Shown piece after piece: positions 51,732 to 59,573 of a stretch of 64,000 bases of DNA. The notes under the pieces were generated by a model. The model was not told the origin of the DNA. It did not search any database and worked only from the letters and a program-made list of their open reading frames with translations. The position numbers and the translations under genes were made by a program. Where the stretch lies: assembly GCF_001482405.1 (NCBI RefSeq), contig NZ_LPXO01000008.1, positions 62,001 through 126,000 on the forward strand. Direction: 5' to 3'. How positions within the stretch are numbered: the stretch's first letter is position 1; the number at the start of each line of letters is the position of its first letter. The stretch comes from Pseudoponticoccus marisrubri (GTDB lineage: Bacteria; Pseudomonadota; Alphaproteobacteria; Rhodobacterales; Rhodobacteraceae).

Positions 51732-53060
51732 TCAGCCACGGGCCAGCCGCGGGGTCACCCGGTCCAGCAGGTCGGCGATCCATGGCAGCCGCTCGGCCCC
51801 GTAGCGCAGCGCGGCCAAGAGCGCCGCACCCAGCGCCCCGATCCAGGCCAGCACCTTCAGCCCGCGCCGCCGCTGGTCGCGCCCGCTGCGCACGGTCGGG
51901 ATGGCGACCACCGGCTGGACGCCCAAAGCGCGCTCCATCTGGGCGGCGCTGCGGATCGCCGGGTTCATCAGCTCCAGCACGAAGCCCGCCGCGATCCCGG
52001 CGACAAGGCTGGCCACGCCGCCCATGATCGCCGTCTTCTTGCGGCTGCGCGAGACCGGGAATTCCGGTACCAGCGCGGTTTCCAGCACCTCGAACCGGCC
52101 GGTCTGCTGGCGGTCCTCCAGCATCTGGCCCATCTCGGCCTCGGCCTTGCGGCGGGTGATGACGCTGTACTGGTCCTGAAGCTGCGTCATCTCGCGCTCA
52201 AGCCGGTTCAGCTCGCGCTCGACATCCGGCGCACCGGCGATCAGCTCGCGGATCCGGGCCGAGCGTTCGGCCAAAAGCAGCTTCTGCTCGGTCAGCAGGG
52301 CGATCTGGCGCTCGGTCACCTCTTCCCGCTGGCGGCTGGAGCTGGTCTCGATCGTGACGATCTGCCGGTCGAGCTCGAGATCGGCGTCGCGCAGGCTGGC
52401 AAGCTGGGCGCGCAGGTCGGTCAGCCCCGAGGGCAGCTGGTCGGCATTCTCGCGCTTGAACTCGGCAATCTCGTCATCCATGCGCTCGATCTCGGCGCCG
52501 ACGCGGGCCTCTTCCTCGGCGAAGAACTCCAGCGTGTCGCGGGCACGGCCGACGCTGCGGTCGCGCGACTGTTCGATCACGGAATACATCAGCTCGTTGG
52601 CCACGTCGGCGGCCTTCTCGGCATCGCCCAGCCGTACCGTGATCAGAAGCCCGGAGGGCACGTTGCCACCCGGCGCAAAGGCCTGGCTCTGGTTGACGAT
52701 TTCCTCGATCCGCGCCGCTTCGCGCATGCTGAAGATGCGCTCGTTCATGGTCATCGAGGGGTCTTCGGTGAACAGCGCGTGCTGCTCCATGATCCGCACC
52801 AGGTTGTCGCGTGACATCAGCCGTTGCTCGATCAGCCGAACCCGGCGGGCGGCATCGGTGCGCTGCGCCGTGGCCCCGGCCAGTTGGTCAGGCACGCGGG
52901 CATCCTCGATCTGCACGACGGCGGTGGCCTCGTAGAGCTTCGACTGGTTCAGCGCATAGTAGAGCGAGGCCACGCAGCCCAGCAAGGTGACGATCAGGAT
53001 CACCCAGGCACGACGTTTCAGGGCCGACAGGATCTCGGCAAAGGACTGGAACTGGTTCAT
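51732..53060 (-). CDS. Wzz/GumC-type polysaccharide co-polymerase
   Basis: Inner-membrane chain-length/export regulator of 442 residues. The N-terminal Wzz domain has the first membrane helix (WVILIVTLLGCVASLYYAL) and YEATAVVQIEDARVPDQLAG. Long periplasmic coiled coils span about 150-325. The C-terminal proline motif PEFPVSRSRKK precedes the second helix (MGGVASLVAGIAAGFVLELM). A third hydrophobic stretch (VLAWIGALGAALLAAL) lies near the end. It lacks a fused kinase domain; the separate BY-kinase gene is adjacent and convergent. GGGAG precedes the ATG. It is 187 bases downstream of the PPTase on the same strand. Confidence 0.88.
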   Translation of the reverse strand: MNQFQSFAEILSALKRRAWVILIVTLLGCVASLYYALNQSKLYEATAVVQIEDARVPDQLAGATAQRTDAARRVRLIEQRLMSRDNLVRIMEQHALFTEDPSMTMNERIFSMREAARIEEIVNQSQAFAPGGNVPSGLLITVRLGDAEKAADVANELMYSVIEQSRDRSVGRARDTLEFFAEEEARVGAEIERMDDEIAEFKRENADQLPSGLTDLRAQLASLRDADLELDRQIVTIETSSSRQREEVTERQIALLTEQKLLLAERSARIRELIAGAPDVERELNRLEREMTQLQDQYSVITRRKAEAEMGQMLEDRQQTGRFEVLETALVPEFPVSRSRKKTAIMGGVASLVAGIAAGFVLELMNPAIRSAAQMERALGVQPVVAIPTVRSGRDQRRRGLKVLAWIGALGAALLAALRYGAERLPWIADLLDRVTPRLARG

Positions 53061-53170
53061 CTCGACTGCTCCCGCAATGTGGCCCCCAATGCGGAAGAGA
53101 CGGGCCCGCCGTGCAGACAGGCGGCGGCCGTCATCTCCTGCCAGAGAGGTAACCAATCTGCCCCGGATTT

Positions 53171-53195
53171 GCCACGAATTTTCGCCAATTGTGGC
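53171..53195. repeat. inverted repeat upstream of the wzz-type gene
   Basis: GCCACGAATT and AATTGTGGC form an inverted repeat (one unpaired base) around TTCGCC, about 110 bases before the Wzz-type start, in an AT-richer part of the 187-base gap. It could be an operator of a promoter for that gene, or a weak terminator after the PPTase. Confidence 0.4.
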
Positions 53196-53247
53196 GGAAA
53201 CAGAGCGTGTCCGACGCGGCGTCGATGGTCACATTTTCGCCGCTTTC

Positions 53248-53946
53248 TCAACGCATTGTGGCCGGCATCCCTTGTGCGCGGCCGCCCGCCCGGGGATGCG
53301 GCAGCATGACCAGCGACACGATCGCCCCGGCCACCCGCCATTGCGCGACATCGAAGGTCTGCGCGTGCCATATGTCGGGAATCGCGGCGGTCTCGGGCGT
53401 GCGGACCAGCGCGGCCCTGCCCCGCTGCAGATCCACGCTCAGCCCGTCGAAGCCGAACAGCACCCGCGTCTGCGGGTAGAGCGCCTTGTAGACCGCCTCC
53501 TTGGCGCTGAAGCGCAGTCGCAGGTCCCGCCGCGAACTGGCCGAGACCTCTTCCGGTCGGGTGATCTCGTCATGCAGCGCGGGGTCGAGGGGCTGGTCCC
53601 GCTCCAGGTCCACGCCCAGCGACAGACAGGTCGCCGAACGGGCAAGCACGGCAAGGCAGGTGCCCTCGGCATGGGTCAGGCTGCCGACCAGGCCCGCGGG
53701 CCATATCGGCGCGCGGTCGGTCCCCGAAGGCACGGCCGCGGGTGGCAACCCAAGGCGCTGCATGGCCTGCCGCGCGGCAGCACGACCACCGGCAAATTCG
53801 GTGCGCCGCCCGGGCACGGCGCGTGCCACGGCACTGGCTTCTTCAGGCCACAGGGACGCCGGATCGGTCGGTCCCGAGACGCCGAAGGCGATCCCGTCGG
53901 GCAGCGCGATCCGGTCCAACGCCGTGGCCAGCGCCTCTGTCCGCAT
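53248..53946 (-). CDS. Sfp/EntD-type 4'-phosphopantetheinyl transferase
   Basis: Enzyme of 232 residues that puts the phosphopantetheine arm of CoA on carrier-protein serines. The motifs are VGSLTHAEGTCLAVLA (equivalent to the SH-containing first motif), LGVDLERD (magnesium ligands D and E) and FSAKEAVYKALYPQT (W/F-SxKE-x3-K). It starts four bases after the NRPS stop, in the same operon as the NRPS and PKS whose T and ACP domains need it. This linkage makes the cluster self-sufficient for carrier activation. The last 20 residues are a proline/arginine-rich tail. Confidence 0.92.
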   Translation of the reverse strand: MRTEALATALDRIALPDGIAFGVSGPTDPASLWPEEASAVARAVPGRRTEFAGGRAAARQAMQRLGLPPAAVPSGTDRAPIWPAGLVGSLTHAEGTCLAVLARSATCLSLGVDLERDQPLDPALHDEITRPEEVSASSRRDLRLRFSAKEAVYKALYPQTRVLFGFDGLSVDLQRGRAALVRTPETAAIPDIWHAQTFDVAQWRVAGAIVSLVMLPHPRAGGRAQGMPATMR

Positions 53947-53950
53947 CGGC

Positions 53951-56900
53951 TCAGGCGCGGCGCCGGGCCCGCATCTCGCGCCGGCGCGCCATAGCCTCGG
54001 CCCGGGTCTGCCCCTGCCCCGCCGCCGCCGGAGCGGGGGCCGGTGCCGGTGCGGGGCTGGGACGCGGCGCCGGGGCCGCGATCGGGCCCGAGACCATGGT
54101 CGCCACCCGGTCCACGAGATCGCCCAGCACGGGGAAGCGGAAGATGTCGGTGATCGACAGCGCGGTGACGCCCAGCCGCTCGCGGACGGCGCGATGCGCC
54201 TGCACCGCCAGCAGGGAATGCCCGCCAAGGTCGAAGAAATTGTCCCGGCTGCCGATCTGCTGCACGCCCAGCACCTCGGTCCAGATGCCGGCCAGCACGC
54301 GCTCCAGCGCCGCCGCGTCGGGGGCCGCCTCGGGCGCTTTCGGGGCGGCGGCCGCGGGTTTCACCGGGGCCGGCGCGGCCTCGGGCACGGGCAGCGCCTT
54401 GCGGTCCACCTTCTTGTTCGGCGTCAGCGGAAAACTGTCCAGCCGGACCAGCCGCGCGGGCACCATGATGGCAGGCAGGTCGCGGGCCAGCGCGGCCTTC
54501 AGTGCCGCCGCGTCCTGCGCATCGCCGGTGTAGTAGCCCACCAAGCGCAGGTCTCCGGGCCGGTCCTCGCGCGCCAGCGCCACGGCCTGGCTCACGCCCG
54601 GCTGCGCCTCGAGCGCCGCCTCGATCTCGCCCAGCTCGATCCGGTGGCCGCGCAGCTTGACCTGGTGATCGACGCGGCCGACGAAATCGATCCGCCCATC
54701 GGCGCGCCGCCGCACCAGATCGCCGGTGCGATACATCCGCCCGGGATGGAAGGGGTTGGCGCGGAATTTCTCGGCGGTCAGCTCGGGCCGGTTCCAGTAG
54801 CCGCGGGTCACGCCCTCGCCCCCGATCCACAGCTCGCCCTCCTGCCCGACACCGACCGGCGCCTGCGCCGCGTCCAGCACGTAAAGCTGCTGGTTGGCCA
54901 GCGGCGTGCCGATATTGACCACCGCCTCGCCACCCTCGGCCGGGGCGAGGGAGGACCAGATCGTCGTCTCGGTCGGGCCGTACATGTTGGTCACGCTGGC
55001 CTCGGTGATCTGCGCGAACTCGGACACCAGCGCCCCGGGCAGCGGCTCGCCGCCCAGGAAGAGATGGCGCACACCGCGCAGCGCATGGCGCGCCTCGTCG
55101 TTCATCGCGATCATCCGCGCCATGGAAGGCGTGCATTGCAGATGCGTCACGCCGTGCCGCAGGATCTGCGCCGCGATCGAGAAATCATCCGCCTCAAGCT
55201 CGGGCTCGGATGCGGCGGCCTGCACCACCTCGGCCAGCGGCCGCAACCCGTCAAGCACGGTCTGGCGGTCGATCCCGTAATCGATCAGGCAGGCGATCTC
55301 GTCCACGCCGATGGCGCGCAGCTCCTCGGTGCGGGCCATGGCATCCTCGACCGTGCCGAACAGCCCGCTGTCGTTGAAATAGCGCTCGAAGGCGAAGTCG
55401 AGGATCGCGTCCATCTCCTCGGGCTCCAGCGCGTCCAGCTGCAGGTCGAAGGCGTTGTTGACCCCTTCGGGCCGTTTGAAGGCCGGAAAGACCCAGGCAT
55501 ATTGCTTGATCAGCCCGGCGGCCGCGTTCAGGTAGGCCTTCATCGGTCCTCGCGCGATCTCGCGCGCATGGTCCCGCGTGTCGCTGAGGAAAGTGTGCAG
55601 CATCAGCGTGACGGTGAAGTCCTTGGGGTCATGCCCCGCCTCGCGCAGCGCGGCATGGTAGATCCCGATCTTCTCCTGCACCTCGGCGATGGACTGGCCC
55701 AGCAGGTGCGTCAGCACGTTGCAGCCCAGCCGCCCGGCCTCTTCCCAGGTCTTGGGATTGCCGGCGGTCGTGACCCAGACCGGCAGCTCGGCCGAGACCG
55801 GGCGCGGCTGGGTGACGACGGCATGCATCTCGCCATCCTTGCGCGGAAAGGCCACCTCTTCGCCACGCCACAGCCGGCGCACCGTGTCGATGTCGCGCAG
55901 CATGGCGGGCTTGTTCTCGGGCGGGGTGTTCTCGGGGCGCAGGATGAAATCATCCGGCTGCCAGCCGCTGGCGATGGCCATGCCGGCGCGCCCGCCGGTC
56001 AGGTTATCGATCACCGACCATTCCTCGGCAATGCGCGCGGGATGGTGCAGCGGCGCCACGACGGACCCGGCGCGCACGCCGATGTTGCGCGTCACCGCGG
56101 CCACTGCCGCCCCGGTGACCGAGGGGTTGGGATAGGGGCCGCCGAAGGCGTGGAAATGCCGCTCGGGCGTCCAGACGGCGATAAAGCCGTTCTCGTCGGC
56201 AAAGCGCGCCCCGTCCAGCAACAGCGTGTACTTGTCGCGCCCCACCCCGTCATCATTGCCCCAGTAATACAGCGAAAACTGCATCCCCGAGCCGCCGCGC
56301 CGCATTGGCCCCTTAGAGATCAGCCCGCGATCCTCGTCCGAGCTCATCACCACGGTGAAGCCGCGGGCCGTGGTCCAGAACAGCTCGAGCACCGAGATGT
56401 CGAAGCTGAGCGAGGTCACGGCAAGCCATGTTCCGGCCGGCCCGAACCCGTCCCGCGTCGCGCCCGTGGCGTGCGGGACATGCGCATCCATGCCGGTGTA
56501 GAAGTTCAGCACGTTGCGATGCTCGATCATCACGCCCTTGGGCTTGCCGGTCGAGCCGGAGGTGTAGATCAGGTAGGCCAGATCCTCGGGCCCGCTGGTC
56601 GGCGCGGGCGGCGTGGCGGGCTGGGCGGCCAGCCGCGGTTCGGCATCCAGCACCAGCAGGTCGGCGCGGTGCGGCGGCAGCATCGGCTCCACACCGGCCT
56701 GCGTCACGATCACGGCGGCGCCGCTGTCCTCGACGAAATGCTGCAGCCGGTCGGCCGGGTAGGCCGGGTCCATCGGCAGGTAGGCGCCGCCGGCCTTGAG
56801 GATCGCCAGCGCCCCCACCATCAGGTCGACCGAGCGGCGGCAGCACAGGCCCACCACCTGGCCCGGGCGCACGCCCATCTCGCGCAGCAGATGCGCGGCG

Positions 56901-58543
56901 CGGTTGGCCTGCGCGTCCAGATCGGCATAGGTGACGCGCCTGTCCTCGAAGACCAGCGCCACGGCCTCGGGCGTCTGCGCGACCTGCGCCTCGAAGGCGC
57001 GCTGCATGGTCAGGCTGCGGTCGTGATCCGTCCCGGTCGCGTTCCAGCGGTTCAGCACCATGTCCCGCTCGTCCTCGGGCAGGTCGCCTCCCGGCGCGGC
57101 GGCGGCCAGTTCCAGCCGGGCGGCCCAGAGCTCGGCCATCGCGGGTGCCAGTCGACCGCTGTCATAGCTCAGCCGCGGCGCATCGCCCAGCTCGACCGTC
57201 AGCACGGTGCCCGGTACATGGCCCGCCCCCTGCGACAGGCCGATATGGGGCAGCTCGGGCTGCGACAGTTCGGGCGCGCGCAGGGGCAGGTCACTGGCAA
57301 ACCCGTCGGGTGTGGCGGTCCCGTCGGCCAGCGCCGCCAGCGCAGAGCCGTCGATCCGCAGCGGCGCCCAGGGCGCGACCATCCCGGTCGCGGCCGCCTC
57401 GGCCAGCGCGGCATCGGCCCAAGCGATATCCGCCTCGGCCTGCCCGGTCAGCGCCTGGACCCAGCGTGCGATGGCGCCCAACGCCGGGTCGGGCAGTGAC
57501 AGCGCGCGGGTCCGGATCTTGCCCGAGGTCGCGTCGAGCCCGGTCAGCTCGGCCGGTCGCAGCTCGGCCAGCCGTTGCCGCATCAGGCGATCCCGCCGCG
57601 AGACATGGGCCAGCGCGGCGTCGATGCGGGCAAGCGCCTCGGCCTCCGGTACCGGAACGACATCGCCCACCGCGACCAGCGTATCGGGCGCGACCGGCGC
57701 GCCGCAAAGCTCCGTCAGGCCCGACAGCACCAGCGCGCCTTCGCCGCAGGCGATGGTGACCTGGGCGTCGCTGACCTCCAGCACCGTACCGGGGGCTGCG
57801 TGGCTTTCGACCACGCGCGCCCCGCCGATGCGCAGCAGCCTGTCGCCCAGCCGGATCCGGGCCACACAGAGCGGGTTCCAGTAGTCGCCGTAATCCAGCG
57901 CTCGCACCAGCCGGTGAAGCTCGGCCGCCGGGCGGGACAGGTCCAGCAGACCGCCCCCGGCGGGCCGGTCGGCCAGCGCGTGATAGCTGCGCTGCGTGAC
58001 ATCCTGGGGGAGGCGCTTCAGCACGCCGCTCTCCAGCTGGTCGAGCAGCCGGTCAAAGCTGGTCAGCGCGGCCTCGTAGGCCTTGGTGTTCACGGTCAGC
58101 GCCGTGTCGGTATCGTCGATCGCGAAGCCCTCGGTGACCAGCAGGTCGCCGGTATCGACGCCCCGCTCGACCATGTGCCAGCTGACACCGTGATGCGCCT
58201 CTCCCTCGATCAGGGCCCAGACCGGGGCGTTCAGCCCGGCATGGCGCGGCAGGGGGCCGTCATGGAAATTGACCGCGCCCTTGCGCGGCAGCGACAGCAC
58301 GTCCTCGGGCAGGATCGCGAGGTTGGCGATGGACAGCAGCCAGTCGAACTCCAGCCCCTCCAGCCGTGCGGCAAGGTCGCGGCCCTTCGCCTCGACCCGC
58401 AGGCCGCGCGCCCGGGCCCAGCCGGCCACGTCCGCGCTGCGGGTCACGACGGCTGCGATGCGGTTGCCGCGTGCCAGCGCCGCCTCGGCACATTGCACCA
58501 GGAGCGACTCGCTCCCCATCACCACACAGGAAAACTGGGACAT
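53951..58543 (-). CDS. NRPS: formyltransferase - adenylation with embedded luciferase-like monooxygenase - thiolation
   Basis: Single protein of 1530 residues. Residues 1 to about 310 are a Fmt-like formyltransferase with N92, H94 and D130, at the same spacing as the catalytic N-H-D of methionyl-tRNA formyltransferase. The adenylation domain starts near 490 (A3 LIYTSGSTGKPKGV, near 657; A4 SFDISVLELFW). It is interrupted by an FMN-dependent luciferase-like monooxygenase (about 754-1110: MQFSLYYWGNDD, VWTPERHFHAFGG, ITDHS-type core) and resumes at about 1118 with NMYGPTETTIW, YRTGDLV and PLTPNKKVDRKAL. The carrier domain has S1443 in GGHSLLAV. There is no complete condensation or thioesterase domain. 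The pocket residues D715, I716, L719, Q1136, F1162, G1164, M1187, I1195 and W1196 resemble the glycine code. Confidence 0.9.
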   Translation of the reverse strand: MSQFSCVVMGSESLLVQCAEAALARGNRIAAVVTRSADVAGWARARGLRVEAKGRDLAARLEGLEFDWLLSIANLAILPEDVLSLPRKGAVNFHDGPLPRHAGLNAPVWALIEGEAHHGVSWHMVERGVDTGDLLVTEGFAIDDTDTALTVNTKAYEAALTSFDRLLDQLESGVLKRLPQDVTQRSYHALADRPAGGGLLDLSRPAAELHRLVRALDYGDYWNPLCVARIRLGDRLLRIGGARVVESHAAPGTVLEVSDAQVTIACGEGALVLSGLTELCGAPVAPDTLVAVGDVVPVPEAEALARIDAALAHVSRRDRLMRQRLAELRPAELTGLDATSGKIRTRALSLPDPALGAIARWVQALTGQAEADIAWADAALAEAAATGMVAPWAPLRIDGSALAALADGTATPDGFASDLPLRAPELSQPELPHIGLSQGAGHVPGTVLTVELGDAPRLSYDSGRLAPAMAELWAARLELAAAAPGGDLPEDERDMVLNRWNATGTDHDRSLTMQRAFEAQVAQTPEAVALVFEDRRVTYADLDAQANRAAHLLREMGVRPGQVVGLCCRRSVDLMVGALAILKAGGAYLPMDPAYPADRLQHFVEDSGAAVIVTQAGVEPMLPPHRADLLVLDAEPRLAAQPATPPAPTSGPEDLAYLIYTSGSTGKPKGVMIEHRNVLNFYTGMDAHVPHATGATRDGFGPAGTWLAVTSLSFDISVLELFWTTARGFTVVMSSDEDRGLISKGPMRRGGSGMQFSLYYWGNDDGVGRDKYTLLLDGARFADENGFIAVWTPERHFHAFGGPYPNPSVTGAAVAAVTRNIGVRAGSVVAPLHHPARIAEEWSVIDNLTGGRAGMAIASGWQPDDFILRPENTPPENKPAMLRDIDTVRRLWRGEEVAFPRKDGEMHAVVTQPRPVSAELPVWVTTAGNPKTWEEAGRLGCNVLTHLLGQSIAEVQEKIGIYHAALREAGHDPKDFTVTLMLHTFLSDTRDHAREIARGPMKAYLNAAAGLIKQYAWVFPAFKRPEGVNNAFDLQLDALEPEEMDAILDFAFERYFNDSGLFGTVEDAMARTEELRAIGVDEIACLIDYGIDRQTVLDGLRPLAEVVQAAASEPELEADDFSIAAQILRHGVTHLQCTPSMARMIAMNDEARHALRGVRHLFLGGEPLPGALVSEFAQITEASVTNMYGPTETTIWSSLAPAEGGEAVVNIGTPLANQQLYVLDAAQAPVGVGQEGELWIGGEGVTRGYWNRPELTAEKFRANPFHPGRMYRTGDLVRRRADGRIDFVGRVDHQVKLRGHRIELGEIEAALEAQPGVSQAVALAREDRPGDLRLVGYYTGDAQDAAALKAALARDLPAIMVPARLVRLDSFPLTPNKKVDRKALPVPEAAPAPVKPAAAAPKAPEAAPDAAALERVLAGIWTEVLGVQQIGSRDNFFDLGGHSLLAVQAHRAVRERLGVTALSITDIFRFPVLGDLVDRVATMVSGPIAAPAPRPSPAPAPAPAPAAAGQGQTRAEAMARRREMRARRRA

Positions 58544-58548
58544 GGTCT

Positions 58549-59568
58549 CTACTCCGCTCGTGCCTCAAAGGCGGTCCCGGGCAGGCGCGCCCGAACCGCC
58601 TTGCGCTTTCCCGGCAAGGGCCGGGTCATCGCGATGAAATCGTGTGTCAGAAGATCGCTCAGGAAATGCGGCGGGTCTGCGCGCTCCTTGCGCTGGACCA
58701 GGCGCCGTGCACGCCAGATCAGCCCGCCCGTTAGATGCGCCAGCGTCGCCGCCACCGCCCCCGCCCGGCCGTGGTTCTTGCTGAAGTAATGCCACCGGCT
58801 GTCCAGCCAGAAGCCGGGGATCCGCGCCCAGCGCTTCATCCCCGTCGAGACCGAGCCGATATGCGCCACGTGGCTGTCGCGCACGTAATGCGTCTGGTGG
58901 CCCGCCCGCGCGGCCCGCAGGCAGAGGTCGGTTTCCTCGAAATAGAGAAAGAACGTCTCGTCGAAGAGGCCAATCTCGTCCAGCACCGACTGCCGCATCA
59001 TCATCGAGGCACCGGCCAGCCAGTCGACCCGCCGGGTCGTCTCGGGCACGCCCAGCGGCACCACGTGGCGCCGCAGCAGCCGCGTCAGCGGACCCAAGCG
59101 CGCCGCGCCCTCCAGCTCGGACCAGGCCGAGGGGAAGCGGAAGGCGGTGACATGGGGCACGCCATCCTCGCCATGGATATGGCTGCCGGCAAAGCCCGCC
59201 TCGGGATGGGTTTCGAGGTGATCCAGCAGCTTGCGGATCGCGTCGGGCGCGGGGAAGGCATCGGAGTTCAGGATGTAGACGTAATCCGGCGCGCTGCCAT
59301 CCGACATCCGGGCCCGGATCCCGACATTGTTGCCGGCCCCGAAGCCGCCATTGCGATCGGACCGGATCAGCCGGATCGGCTGGCCCTGCGCCCAGTCCTC
59401 GGTGGCCAGCGCCTCGGCCATGCGGGCATGCGAGCCGTCCTGGCTGTCATTGTCGACGATGACCAGCTCGGCCTCCAGACCCTGCATCGCAGCCAGCGCC
59501 GCGCGGACCGAGCGCAGGGTCATCTCGGCGGTGCGATAGTTGAGAGAGACGACAAGAATCCGGGGCAT
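58549..59568 (-). CDS. GT2-type glycosyltransferase inside the NRPS/PKS operon
   Basis: Inverting glycosyltransferase of 339 residues with rhamnosyltransferase-like features: ILVVSLNYRTAEMTLRSV, LVIVDNDSQDGS, RNGGFGAGNNVGIRA, YILNSDAFP (D-x-D region), VDWLAGASMMMRQS and FFLYFEETDLCLRAARAGHQ. The start MPRILVV is preferred because GGAG of the PKS tail lies eight bases upstream; GTG at 59577 and ATG at 59574 are alternatives. It lies between the PKS and NRPS genes with almost no spacing, so a sugar is probably attached to the product or to its glycan carrier. Confidence 0.88.
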   Translation of the reverse strand: MPRILVVSLNYRTAEMTLRSVRAALAAMQGLEAELVIVDNDSQDGSHARMAEALATEDWAQGQPIRLIRSDRNGGFGAGNNVGIRARMSDGSAPDYVYILNSDAFPAPDAIRKLLDHLETHPEAGFAGSHIHGEDGVPHVTAFRFPSAWSELEGAARLGPLTRLLRRHVVPLGVPETTRRVDWLAGASMMMRQSVLDEIGLFDETFFLYFEETDLCLRAARAGHQTHYVRDSHVAHIGSVSTGMKRWARIPGFWLDSRWHYFSKNHGRAGAVAATLAHLTGGLIWRARRLVQRKERADPPHFLSDLLTHDFIAMTRPLPGKRKAVRARLPGTAFEARAE

Positions 59569-59573
59569 ATTCA

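Noticed and set aside
54900-56400. Interruption of the NRPS adenylation domain as a possible assembly error
   Set aside because: The frame is continuous, the inserted block is a complete luciferase-like monooxygenase, and insertion between A4 and A5 is known from other natural-product synthetases.
53501-57499. Very long open frame (1332 codons) opposite the NRPS, and similar ones opposite the PKS (60417-62330) and the binding protein (22567-24372)
   Set aside because: They are mirror frames of high-GC coding DNA; they are rich in Arg, His and Gln, carry no family motifs, and the other strand holds fully recognisable proteins.
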